Of a stretch of DNA of 56,509 nt, positions 1-8,128 are shown piece by piece. The stretch comes from Saprospiraceae bacterium. GTDB taxonomy: Bacteria; Bacteroidota; Bacteroidia; Chitinophagales; Saprospiraceae. The notes below the pieces were generated by a model. The model was not told the origin of the DNA. It was given only the letters and a program-made list of their open reading frames with translations, and searched no databases. Made by a program: the position numbers and the translations under genes. The DNA lies in the NCBI GenBank assembly GCA_022841745.1, contig JALHQW010000002.1:1-56509 (forward strand), written 5' to 3'. Every line of letters starts with the position of its first letter. The first letter of the stretch is position 1.

Positions 1-203
1 GCTGATTTGATGCTTCGTATCAGGGTGTCTACCATAATGTGGTCTCTTTTGGCCCCCAAAGGTAGAACACGCCAAAATTTCAATCGAATACAATTTATTC
101 TAATAGCGAGAATCGCTGGGTAGGCAAGGGGCTGTTGGTTGTTTTCGAACTTCATTTTAGAAATTTTTGGCGAAAATAGCCCAAGTTTGCACCAAATCGT
201 TTC

Positions 204-572
204 ATGTTCAAATTCAACCTAAAATACCTGTTCATCGCCTTCCTGATTTTTATCGTGGAGGTGCTGATTGCCTTGTTTATCAACGACCGCTTCATCCGCC
301 CCTACTTGGGCGATGTACTAGTGGTGGTACTGATTTATTGCTTCGCAAAGGCATTCCTTAACTTGCCCGCTATTAAGCTCGCATTGGGGGTGCTGGTCTT
401 TTCCTTTGCCATTGAAATATTGCAATACTTCAATATGGTGGAAATACTTGGCTTGGGTCATTCCAAATTGGCCAGAATCGTCATTGGCACTTCGTTCGCA
501 TGGGAGGATTTTCTGGCCTATTCGGCGGGCATTCTGCTGGTCATCATCCTTGAAAATCGCCAAAATCGCTGA
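204..572 (+). CDS. DUF2809-family small membrane protein
   Basis: A 122-residue integral membrane protein. Hydrophobic segments lie at about residues 7-26, 37-52, 58-72 and 100-117. The spacing and the conserved WEDFLAYSAGI stretch near the C-terminus fit the DUF2809 family, whose members are about 120-130 residues and have no proven function. The ATG is followed by a basic Lys-rich start typical of an inner membrane protein. It lies 52 bases upstream of a YdeI-like gene on the same strand and could share its transcript. Family assignment is fairly confident; the role is unknown. Confidence 0.75.
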   Translation: MFKFNLKYLFIAFLIFIVEVLIALFINDRFIRPYLGDVLVVVLIYCFAKAFLNLPAIKLALGVLVFSFAIEILQYFNMVEILGLGHSKLARIVIGTSFAWEDFLAYSAGILLVIILENRQNR

Positions 573-578
573 TATTCG

Positions 579-617
579 TGACTCGAAACTCGAAACTCGT
601 GGCTCGAAACTCAAAAC
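579..617. repeat. heptamer-like repeat CTCGAAA between two genes
   Basis: The unit CTCGAAA is repeated with small variations between the stop of the DUF2809 gene and the next ATG. A related stretch (CTCGAAACTCGAAACT) lies at about 39545-39563, before the anti-sigma gene. Confidence 0.7.
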
Positions 618-624
618 CTTCGCT

Positions 625-1203
625 ATGGAAATCACCGAAGTCTTCTACCCCCTCACCCGCCAGGACTGGCGCAACTGGCTCGCCGAGCACCACACCACCA
701 AGCCCGAAATCTGGCTGCGCACCTTTCGGAAGGCCACTGGCAAACCCTCCTTGCCCTACGACGATATGGTGGAAGAATGCCTCTGCTTCGGCTGGATTGA
801 CGGCATCGTGAAGAAGTACGACGAAGAAAGTGCCGTGCAGCGCATCACCCCCCGCCGCAAGAAGAGCTACCTAAGCGAACTCAACCGCCAGCGCATCTGG
901 AAGCTGCAACGCATCGGGCTGATGACCCCAGCGGGCATCGCCCCCATCGAGTCGCAGATAGGCTCGCCGGACGAACCGCTGAACATCCCCGAATGGATTC
1001 TCGAAGCTTTGCAGCGGGATCAACAGGTCTGGCTGAACTTCGAGGCGTTCCCGCATTTTTACAAACGGCTGAAGGTCAACTGGATCACAGAAGCTGGCCA
1101 ATTGCGCATGGAGGAAATGCAGAAGCGGCTAAACCATTTGCTAAAAATGACGGCGCAGGGGAAACGCTATGGGACGGAGCCGATGGAGGGGTGGGGCGGT
1201 TGA
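625..1203 (+). CDS. YdeI/OmpD-associated family protein
   Basis: A 192-residue soluble protein. The ATG at 625 is chosen over an upstream in-frame start because MEITEVFYPLTRQDWRNWL is the usual family start and the upstream part would overlap the previous gene. Hallmarks are WLAEHHTT, EIWLRTFRK, the acidic EECLCFGWIDG signature at about residues 50-60, and the basic ITPRRKKS segment after it. Family members have been linked to bacteriocin protection and stress in enterobacteria, but no biochemical activity is established. The C-terminal YdeI-type helical part is present, so the gene looks full length. Confidence 0.85.
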   Translation: MEITEVFYPLTRQDWRNWLAEHHTTKPEIWLRTFRKATGKPSLPYDDMVEECLCFGWIDGIVKKYDEESAVQRITPRRKKSYLSELNRQRIWKLQRIGLMTPAGIAPIESQIGSPDEPLNIPEWILEALQRDQQVWLNFEAFPHFYKRLKVNWITEAGQLRMEEMQKRLNHLLKMTAQGKRYGTEPMEGWGG

Positions 1204-1553
1204 GCAAAGGCAGGCCTTGGCCGGGAAACCCACGCCCTTGCGAACAAAAGACCACCCGACGACGACAATACTGCCTTGCCCCATCCCTAAAAGCTTGGTG
1301 CGGACGGGAAAACTGCCTGCTACAACGACAAAACTGCCTCCGTCGCAGGCAAAAGGCCACCCCCACTGTCAAATAGGCTGGCCGACAGCGACAAAACTGC
1401 CTCCTAGGATGGCTTAAGGGCCATCCTTCATGGGGAAAGTACCTCCAACTTCGTTTTATGGCTTATGATTTTATGAAGTCCTGTCAGGTTTCAATTGAAG
1501 TTTCTTTTTAAAACGCATTTATTTCATTTTGGCCAATCGGGGAGCGTGCTTGC

Positions 1554-1586
1554 AGTTAGGAGGTAACTCAAAGTTACCTCCTAACT
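1554..1586. repeat. 33-bp palindrome, 15-bp arms, CAA loop
   Basis: A perfect palindrome: left arm AGTTAGGAGGTAACT, loop CAA, right arm AGTTACCTCCTAACT. It has the same 15-3-15 geometry and loop as the array units at 55946-56509, but a different stem sequence. Confidence 0.9.
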
Positions 1587-1665
1587 ATTGCTTGCAGAAC
1601 CTGACGGGTGTATGGCAATGCGGGGCTTGACTGGAAAAAGACCTGTTAAGCCGCTCATGCACAGC

Positions 1666-1688
1666 CTGCGAAGTTGCAAACTTCGCAG
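1666..1688. repeat. 23-bp palindrome, GCA loop
   Basis: Arms CTGCGAAGTT and AACTTCGCAG with loop GCA. It resembles the other extragenic palindromes here in having AAGTT and AACTT next to a three-base loop. There is no T-run, so it is not an obvious terminator. Confidence 0.85.
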
Positions 1689-1848
1689 AACTTCATTTTT
1701 GAAAGGCTGGTGGGGGATATACTTGTCAGAACTGGGTCATCCCCAACACCGAGGATATGTTCCTTTTAAGAGGGCTCGTATTGACCGAGGGCAGGTGGGG
1801 GCAATTCTGGAACTATATTGACAAAAATGGGCTATAATTTTACATCAA

Positions 1849-2595
1849 ATGGCAGCCGCACCCTTTGCCAATACCAGCCCGACGGACTGGGGCACTACCA
1901 GCAATTTCATCACACAGGCCAACGGCTACCTGAGCGTGAAAGGCGCTACACTCCTGGATGCCAGGGCCATCAAGTCCGATTTTCCCGAAAAGCTCAAGGT
2001 TGCCGGGGAAGCATTCGAGGCCGCTTGGTCGGCGTACCGCAACAAGGTCACGGCGGCGCAATTGGGCACCAATACCATGAAGGAGGGCTTGCTCTCCATC
2101 CTTGAGCAGCTCAACCCGATGATGATCATTGGCCGCAACCATTTTAAATTTGACGCTGCCTTGCGCAAGCTGTTCACCATCGAGGACGTGGTGAACGATG
2201 TGCGCAGCAAGCACCCAGCTTCCATTTCCGGGTTTGTGAACGTGGAAGGCAGACCCCAGATGGGCGCATTGGTGCAAATCGAGGGGGAGGAGGGCAAGTT
2301 TGCCATCACCGATAACCGTGGCAAGTACGAAATCAGCATTGCCGCTGGCAATTATAAGGTGTTGGTCACCTCGGAGGGCATGGAACCACTTGTCATCAGC
2401 AATTTCAAGGTGAAAGCTGGCAAGGGTAGGCGCCTGAACGTTGACATGCAGCCTGCACCTATGGTACTTGCACCCGTGGAAACCAAAGCGGCTTCCTCGT
2501 TCCCAGCCGTCGGTGAGCCATTGCAGCACAACTCGCTGGCCAATGCCGTGTCGCAGATGATGGAAGAGGCCAACCTGAACGGCGCTGCGGCTTGA
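1849..2595 (+). CDS. cytosolic carboxypeptidase-regulatory-like domain protein
   Basis: A 248-residue protein with no signal peptide (it starts MAAAPFANTSPTDWG). Residues about 1-120 are a helical region of unknown type. Residues about 125-205 form a carboxypeptidase regulatory-like beta-sandwich, with ISGFVNVEGRP, GALVQIEG, TDNRGKYEISIAAGNYKVLV and a closing RRLNVDMQPAP strand. A low-complexity tail ends in a short helix with LANAVSQMM and a final AAA. The gene at 51510-52682 shares the arrangement, including LRKLFTIEDVVNDVRSKH here against LLKLFTEDYLFEAVRSKH there, and similar tails, so the two are paralogues. The domain is normally periplasmic in Bacteroidota, so its presence without an export signal is odd. 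No function is recognised. Confidence 0.7.
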   Translation: MAAAPFANTSPTDWGTTSNFITQANGYLSVKGATLLDARAIKSDFPEKLKVAGEAFEAAWSAYRNKVTAAQLGTNTMKEGLLSILEQLNPMMIIGRNHFKFDAALRKLFTIEDVVNDVRSKHPASISGFVNVEGRPQMGALVQIEGEEGKFAITDNRGKYEISIAAGNYKVLVTSEGMEPLVISNFKVKAGKGRRLNVDMQPAPMVLAPVETKAASSFPAVGEPLQHNSLANAVSQMMEEANLNGAAA

Positions 2596-2676
2596 ATTGG
2601 GTTATTCTCCTAGCCGTATTATTTGAATTAAAGGGTTTTCTTTTAAAAATTGTAAATCCATACTTTGTCCTGTTAA

Positions 2677-2769
2677 GTCGCTTATGTCATCGCCGAAGGC
2701 GACCTGCGACGTCATGCTGGGACTGCCCTCGTGATGTCGCAGGTCGCCTTCGGCGATGACATAAGCGAC
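2677..2769. repeat. MITE-like inverted repeat, 34-bp perfect arms
   Basis: Left arm 2677-2710 begins GTCGCTTATGTCATCGCC and is the perfect reverse complement of 2736-2769, with a 25-base loop. The arm ends resemble the GTCGCTTTTGTCAT ends of elements at 23015-23172 and 52771-52909, suggesting one dispersed family. No gene is seen in the rest of 2596-2984. Confidence 0.85.
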
Positions 2770-2984
2770 AAATTACCAAGCGTAGTTTTTATAGGAAAGC
2801 CCTGACTTCACTGTAAGGCAACATGAGCCAAACTAAAAACCCGATATGGTTAAACAGCATAAAGCTAAATAACCATATCGGGAATAAATCAATTATTGAT
2901 TTATTTTGAAAAGCACCCAATTAAAAATACACTCAAAGTAGTTCGATGTTATTTGCTTTTCGTGCACAAAACTTCTATATGTGC

Positions 2985-3758
2985 TTAATAGAACATCCAA
3001 CCCCACGACATGATGTGTGATGTCCTAAACGGTTCAAAAAGCGGTGTGGTAAAGTTGACTGGATCACCCGTCCAGCGCCAGTTAATGGTGCCGTCGCCTT
3101 CCATTTTTTCAAATACGCCAGTGCTATAAGCCCAGCATGTTTCGGTCGGGTTGGCAGCATTGCAGATGCTGATTTTAGACTCTATGGACATGGTTCCGTT
3201 TTCGTTGAGCTTAACAGTGTAGGGAGTGCCAAAAGGACCCCAGTACAATTCGCCATTGCCCCTTTTGAATGAACCATTGTGCCAGCCATTCTGAACCGCT
3301 GTTTCCATGCCGCAGATAAAGTCATCGTAAAACTGCTTAACTGGGCCGAATCCAACCATATTAGCCTTGCCAGCCCACAATCCAGCGTAGCCGACATATT
3401 CATCTGGGTTGTTCAATGGATCGTTTTCGCTTGGAATAATAAGTGCTGCTGGAGGCAGGTCGCAATTGGTAAGCAGTGGCAGTTTTTTGCCTTCTACATT
3501 GCCTGATACGAAGAATGCATGCCAAGCGCCTTCACGTGCTTGCACACCGTTGGAGGTAGGTGAAACAGTTGGTTTGCTGGCATAAAACTCAGCTTCCTCT
3601 TCGGCTGTCAAGTACATGGCAATTTCATCCGGTATAACTACATTTTCCTTGGTAAGATCATCCATTGTAATTTCGTCTTTCGTACAATTTACCAACAACA
3701 TGGCCGTCAGTAATAGGAAGAAAAACCCGATTTTTAGCAACAATTTTTTTGTTTTCAT
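2985..3758 (-). CDS. hypothetical lipoprotein
   Basis: A 257-residue protein with a lipoprotein signal: basic start MKTKKLLLK, a hydrophobic core, and lipobox LLVNC with the acceptor Cys at residue 25. The mature part has an acidic linker (TKDEITMDDLTKENV) and then a domain rich in Trp, Gly and Tyr with WHAFFVSGNVEG, GYAGLWAGKANMVGFGPV, NGELYWGPFGTPY and a Trp-rich end (INWRWTGDP, MSWGWMFY). Two Cys pairs could form disulphides. No family is recognised; an outer-surface or periplasmic place follows from the signal. It lies 134 bases downstream of the AraC-type regulator on the same strand. Confidence 0.7.
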   Translation of the reverse strand: MKTKKLLLKIGFFFLLLTAMLLVNCTKDEITMDDLTKENVVIPDEIAMYLTAEEEAEFYASKPTVSPTSNGVQAREGAWHAFFVSGNVEGKKLPLLTNCDLPPAALIIPSENDPLNNPDEYVGYAGLWAGKANMVGFGPVKQFYDDFICGMETAVQNGWHNGSFKRGNGELYWGPFGTPYTVKLNENGTMSIESKISICNAANPTETCWAYSTGVFEKMEGDGTINWRWTGDPVNFTTPLFEPFRTSHIMSWGWMFY

Positions 3759-3892
3759 GATAAAATCAATATTTGGTTAAGAAATCAGGTTTTAGGTTAA
3801 AGATGACTTTCACCGTTGGGCGAACTCCATCTTGAAATCTAAAATCGGCAATAATTTATATTGTTTAATGTGGGAGAAATTGTCCATGTGTC

Positions 3893-4981
3893 TCAAATTT
3901 TTGTCGCTCCGTCTCTTTTTCTGTATTCCTTCGGATTTATGCCAAAATATTTGTGGAAACAATGGCTGAAATGGGCCAAGTCCTTGAAGCCCACTTCAAG
4001 TGCGATTTGGGAAATGCTAAGGGAGGAGGTAGCTAAAAGGTCTTTGGCTTTTTGCAGCCGGTATTTGCGCAGCAACAATGCCAAAGGCTCGCCGGTGACA
4101 GCTGTTATTTTACGGTAACATTGGGCACGGCTCATTCCTATATCATGGCAAAGCTTGGAGATATCGAAATCTTCGTCTGCGTAGTTCTTTTCTAGAATCC
4201 CCATTAGGTTTTTCATGACTTCATCATCCTCAAGTAATTGGCGGGTGCCCTTCCTATTCCATTCGGTCGCTTTGGTAAATGGAACATGTACTGACTTTTT
4301 AAAGGTCAGCATTGCTACGTCCATTCGCCCCTGTTTTCTTCTTTGGGAGAAAAATAAATAGGTCAGGGCCACTGCAATGAACAAGTAAACGAAGTAGGCC
4401 CACCTCGTAGCCCACCAAGGTGGCAGGATGCGGAAATGCCATTCCAGGGGTTGTGCGGCGTGGTTGATAGTACTGCTATATGCCAGCAGTTTAAAGCAGT
4501 AACTCCCCGGCGGCAGGTGGGTGTACCGAATGGAAGGCTGGGAAGTCTCTGCCCAAGCATCATCAAAACCCTTTAGCAAATAGCGGTAGCGGATTGGGTA
4601 TGGCTCCCCAAAAGCGCTTACTGGGAACTCGAACGTAAGGGTATTCTCGTGATGCTGGAGATAAAATGGCTCTGAGCTTCCTGTTAAAAGGCCTTTTTCG
4701 AGCCTTCTCCCGTTTATTGAAATAGGAATTAAGTAGGATTTGGGTAATTTCAAAGGAATGGCTTGGATGTGGTACCTTTTGTTAAGAATGCCAAGACTGT
4801 CTAAGTTTATTGTTTGGCAAAAAGCTTGGTAAAACAAAAAGATGGCAGCTATGCTTACTTCCAGCACATGCCATACACGCGGGGGATGACATAATAGCAG
4901 CACGACTTGGGGTTTGGTTACAAAGTTTTGTGGTAGAGGTTTAAGTTGAAACACTTGACAGGCCTGTAGGTTGCGCTGCAA
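3893..4981 (-). CDS. membrane-tethered Y_Y_Y/AraC-family transcriptional regulator
   Basis: A 362-residue regulator. Residues about 45-58 are a hydrophobic anchor or signal. Residues 85-185 hold a Y_Y_Y-type beta-sandwich (FPVSAFGEPYPIRYRYLLKG, IRYTHLPPGSYCFKLLAYS). A transmembrane helix at about 195-212 (WAYFVYLFIAVALTYLFF) precedes a linker and a C-terminal AraC DNA-binding domain at about 258-355. That domain has two helix-turn-helix parts (DISKLCHDIGMSRAQCYRKI and SISQIALEVGFKDLAHFSHC) and ends FGINPKEYRKR. This is the end of a hybrid two-component protein without the kinase and receiver parts, so a periplasmic signal would have to reach DNA from the membrane. It may control the downstream lipoprotein; that is inference. 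The exact start is uncertain. Confidence 0.85.
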   Translation of the reverse strand: MQRNLQACQVFQLKPLPQNFVTKPQVVLLLCHPPRVWHVLEVSIAAIFLFYQAFCQTINLDSLGILNKRYHIQAIPLKLPKSYLIPISINGRRLEKGLLTGSSEPFYLQHHENTLTFEFPVSAFGEPYPIRYRYLLKGFDDAWAETSQPSIRYTHLPPGSYCFKLLAYSSTINHAAQPLEWHFRILPPWWATRWAYFVYLFIAVALTYLFFSQRRKQGRMDVAMLTFKKSVHVPFTKATEWNRKGTRQLLEDDEVMKNLMGILEKNYADEDFDISKLCHDIGMSRAQCYRKITAVTGEPLALLLRKYRLQKAKDLLATSSLSISQIALEVGFKDLAHFSHCFHKYFGINPKEYRKRDGATKI

Positions 4982-5251
4982 GAGCCATTTAGCGCTATTG
5001 AATTTGCGGATTATTGTTCAGCTCCAATTTTAGGCTAAAGAATAGGGAAGGTAAGGCTACTTCCACCCCATTCCTTAGCACACCCCTAAAAATTGGCACA
5101 GCTAGGCACTAAAAAAGGGATGTAGTGTGGCAGTTCTTGTTCCGTAAGAAAGAGGTATGGCGGGTAAAATGGCAATGCTGGAACAAAAATTGCAAGCCTC
5201 CCATCACCCACCTTTCAAAATCCAAACAATGAGTTTCAACGCACCATCCTA

Positions 5252-6658
5252 ATGCGCCTCTGGAAATTAATAAAATCATTCAAAAAGCCCAGTAAAGCTT
5301 ACTTGAATTGGCTCCAGCCCCAGAACAAGCGGGCTTTGGCCAGAGGAACGCTATTGACCTTAGTCACAATGACGGCACTGTCTTACGTTGACCATTTCTA
5401 CTACGCTGAAATCTATTACCGGGAGTTGGGCAACACGGCAGAAAGGAGTTTTTCGTTCGACAATATCTTTCGCCTTGTGTTTGTCCCTTTTGCCAACTTA
5501 GCGGCGGTATTTTTAGCAATGTCCAATTGGAACAATTCTAAAAAAAGGTTTGAGGGCATTGCCATCGGGGTCTTATCGCTTTCGATTGTCGGGCTTTGGG
5601 GGTCCTTCTTGTTTCAACCTCACTATACAGCAGATGATTATACCTACGAGGTCCTAGTTTTGATTTTGTTCGCCCCTTTGCTTTACGGCCTTACATTCCG
5701 CACGGGGTTCTTCCTAACTATCTTTATGGTATTGTCAGTATGGGTGTTGTTGGCCGTCGACGAAAGGTTGGAGCCGGAATATGCCATTTACGATACAGCG
5801 CTCATCACCTTGGTTTGGGTGCCTGTGATGGTCAGTACATCCAAATTGGAACAAGCAATGATTGCCAACTTCAATGCCATCGCCAAATTGGAGGAAGCCA
5901 ACCGTGACATCCTTCAACAAGCATTGGAACTGAAATCCAAGAACCAAGACTTGGAGCAGTTTGCCTATGCCTCTTCCCACGACCTACAAGAGCCGCTGCG
6001 CACTATTTCCAATTTTGTACAAATCCTCAACAACCAGCTCAACGTGCAAATGGCAGAGGAGCAGCGCCTTTACATGAGCTTGGTGCTCAATTCCACCGAC
6101 CGGATGAAGAACCTTATTCACGGGCTGCTGGAATATTCCCGCATCGGTCGCAACAAGCAATTGGAGCGGATTGACTGTAACCAGATGCTGAAAGAAGTTA
6201 TAGTGGACCTTGACTATTCCATAAAGCAATCCGAAGGCACTATAAAGGTCGGCAAGCTCCCCGTCATCTACGCTTATAAATCCGAATTGACGAGCCTGTT
6301 CCAGAACCTTATCAGCAATGCCTTGAAATTCAGTCGGGCAGATGTGGCGCCAATCGTGGAGATAAAAGGAAGCGTCAATGCAGATGGGTATCTTTTTTGC
6401 GTAAAGGACAACGGCATCGGCATTGACCCAAAATACGCCGACAAGATTTTCCAACTGTTCTCACGGCTGCACAACAAGGATGAATACGAAGGCACCGGCA
6501 TCGGCCTGACACAAAGCAAAAAAATAGTGGAACTGCACGGCGGAAGGATTTGGCTGGAACCTTGCCCATCAGGTGGCACTGCCTTTTGTTTTAATATATC
6601 AAACGCATTAAGCAAAAACTACAATGAGAAAGAGGCTAAACTGTATCATGCTAATTGA
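5252..6658 (+). CDS. sensor histidine kinase, membrane bound
   Basis: A 468-residue kinase. Four to six membrane segments fill residues about 31-195, with no large extracellular loop. A coiled linker (residues 200-235) leads to the dimerisation and phosphoacceptor domain with SSHDLQEPLR, where His243 is the phosphorylated residue. The ATPase domain follows with the N-box NLISNALKF (352-360), G1 DNGIGI (386-391), the F-box around FQLFSRLH and G2 GTGIGL (414-419). The DLQEPLR box is of the kind found in phytochrome-like and light or redox kinases. The last 35 bases overlap the start of the response-regulator gene, which suggests translational coupling and a cognate pair. The signal is unknown. 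Confidence 0.92.
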   Translation: MRLWKLIKSFKKPSKAYLNWLQPQNKRALARGTLLTLVTMTALSYVDHFYYAEIYYRELGNTAERSFSFDNIFRLVFVPFANLAAVFLAMSNWNNSKKRFEGIAIGVLSLSIVGLWGSFLFQPHYTADDYTYEVLVLILFAPLLYGLTFRTGFFLTIFMVLSVWVLLAVDERLEPEYAIYDTALITLVWVPVMVSTSKLEQAMIANFNAIAKLEEANRDILQQALELKSKNQDLEQFAYASSHDLQEPLRTISNFVQILNNQLNVQMAEEQRLYMSLVLNSTDRMKNLIHGLLEYSRIGRNKQLERIDCNQMLKEVIVDLDYSIKQSEGTIKVGKLPVIYAYKSELTSLFQNLISNALKFSRADVAPIVEIKGSVNADGYLFCVKDNGIGIDPKYADKIFQLFSRLHNKDEYEGTGIGLTQSKKIVELHGGRIWLEPCPSGGTAFCFNISNALSKNYNEKEAKLYHAN

Positions 6659-7058
6659 CGATGATTTCGCCACGAACCTCTACCACAAGATTGTGATAGA
6701 GGAAAGCGGATGCGCCGTCCAAGTTGTAATCAAAAATAACGGGGAGCAAGCCCTCGAATACCTGAAATCGCCTTTCAGCGAAGACTGCCCGAAGCCGGAC
6801 TTGATATTCTTGGACATCAACATGCCAAGAATGAACGGCTGGGAGTTTCTGGAATATTACAAAGAACTCCCGGTAGAGCAACAGGCCGACAACGTTGTCG
6901 TCATGCTCTCGACCTCCTGCAACCCCGATGACCTGGCACGGGCAGCGCAAAACCCTTGCGTGAAGGACTACCGGAGCAAGCCGCTCACCGCTTTGATGCT
7001 GGAGGAAATCACGGAGAAGTATTTTACCCATCAACCATTGGAGATGAATCAAGTTTAG
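6624..7058 (+). CDS. single-domain CheY-like response regulator
   Basis: A 144-residue receiver domain with no output domain. The acidic cluster is Asp12-14 (MLIDDD), the phosphoacceptor is Asp64 in FLDINMPRMNGWEF, the switch residue is in MLSTS (Ser96/Thr97), and the invariant Lys is Lys119 in YRSKPL. It overlaps the kinase gene by 35 bases in another frame, starting at ATG 6624, so it is very probably phosphorylated by that kinase. Like other stand-alone receivers it should act by protein contact, for example in a phosphorelay or on the motility machinery; the target is not visible here. Confidence 0.92.
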   Translation: MRKRLNCIMLIDDDFATNLYHKIVIEESGCAVQVVIKNNGEQALEYLKSPFSEDCPKPDLIFLDINMPRMNGWEFLEYYKELPVEQQADNVVVMLSTSCNPDDLARAAQNPCVKDYRSKPLTALMLEEITEKYFTHQPLEMNQV

Positions 7059-7155
7059 CGGCTTTTGTAACGTTAGTCGCACCTTCCCCCGCTCGATTCT
7101 TATAAAATGCCCTTTTCTGGGCTATCCTTTTTTCTCCCCGCATTATTTGGTACAA

Positions 7156-7296
7156 ATGCTAAAAGCCTTTGCAATACCCTTGCTCTGCCTTTCCGCCGTG
7201 CCTTTGCTTGCGCAGCAATTCGTGGAAGGCAAGGTGAGGGACGCTTTATGGCGAGGGTACAACTGGGATCGAAGTTGTGAGAAAATAAAGTTTTAG
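7156..7296 (+). pseudogene. signal-peptide fragment of a lost secreted protein
   Basis: A 46-codon frame starts with a textbook signal peptide (MLKAFAIPLLCLSAVPLLAQ) and then QFVEGKVRDA, the usual start of a carboxypeptidase-regulatory or TonB-receptor N-terminal domain. It then runs into unrelated sequence and stops, overlapping the end of the convergent GNAT gene by four bases. The best reading is the 5' remnant of a deleted outer-membrane or secreted protein gene; a functional 26-residue secreted peptide is less likely. Confidence 0.5.
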
Positions 7297-7829
7297 GGCA
7301 TACCAAACTGCTGCATCGTCTTTTGCCAATCTTCCCTCCTCAATTCAAAAACAAAGCAGTCGCTGTCATCCTCGCCCAACCGCTTCTGCTCAACGAAACG
7401 GAAGCCAAGCCGCTCATAAAACCGATGCGCTCGGACGTTGGTCGCCAAGGGGTCAATCAAAATGGCTTGGACAGCAACATCGCTAAAACAGCGATTGATG
7501 GCTAATTGCATCATGATGGTACCATAGCCCTTGCCCAACTCATCCGCTTCACCAATCCAAATATCAATTGCCCGCATGCCCTTTGGCACATCGCCCCAGT
7601 AGTGCGTATCCTCTTCCGCTGGGTCAATTATCTGGACAAAACCGAGTGGCCGCCCGTCCAGTTCTGCCATCAGTTGCTCCCGCCACGTGGGTTCGTGGAG
7701 CAGCTCGTTTTCCCATTCCCAGTTGCCGTCAAGGTCGGCGGCGATGACGTGGGGCTGTTCGTCCCAGTGGAGCAGGGTGGGCAAATCGGCGATAGTGGCT
7801 GGGCGTAGTTGGATGTCAGGATGAGGCAT
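7293..7829 (-). CDS. GNAT-family N-acetyltransferase, AAC(6')-like
   Basis: A 178-residue acetyltransferase of the GNAT fold, which moves an acetyl group from acetyl-CoA to an amine. Features are the start IQLRPATIADLPTLLHWDEQPHV, the central strand GFVQIID, the acetyl-CoA binding region IDIWIGEADELGKGYGTIMMQLAI (loop LGKGYG), and the C-terminal AILIDPLATNVRAHRFYERLGF. This order matches the aminoglycoside 6'-N-acetyltransferase branch, especially ADLDGNWEWENEL and DPLATNVRAHRFY. Whether aminoglycosides are the real substrate cannot be told from sequence; many relatives act on other amines. It is monocistronic and ends against a truncated secreted-protein remnant. Confidence 0.82.
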   Translation of the reverse strand: MPHPDIQLRPATIADLPTLLHWDEQPHVIAADLDGNWEWENELLHEPTWREQLMAELDGRPLGFVQIIDPAEEDTHYWGDVPKGMRAIDIWIGEADELGKGYGTIMMQLAINRCFSDVAVQAILIDPLATNVRAHRFYERLGFRFVEQKRLGEDDSDCFVFELRREDWQKTMQQFGMP

Positions 7830-8128
7830 TGCATTTCGGCTTTATGCAAAAAAAAGAAACTATGGTAAAAAGCCTTTGTTTTATTGGCCAAGTTTTAAAA
7901 TAATCACGTCCTAAACGTATTGCTATCCTGTCATTGACAAAAATCTGACAAATGCACACCAACGCACAACGCTCTGCCTGCTGTCTTGGGGGGTGACTGT
8001 TTAAATTATGCCATAAGCCATTAATCTTTTAGCGGTTGATATGGGTTTATTAAGTTGTAAAAAGTTGATTGCCCAACTCATAATCCCTTATCAACCAAGG
8101 TTTTAGCTACGGGCAAAAATCACCCATC

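Larger units (their letters stand above)
1204..1848. other. gene-free stretch with hairpins and short repeats
   Basis: No convincing reading frame is seen. The left half repeats the motif GACAAAACTGCCTC (about 1327 and 1390, with weaker copies near 1266 and 1306). A 22-base hairpin with arms AGGATGGC/GCCATCCT sits at 1406-1427 without a T-run. Two strong palindromes, listed separately, lie at 1554-1586 and 1666-1688. Confidence 0.6.
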
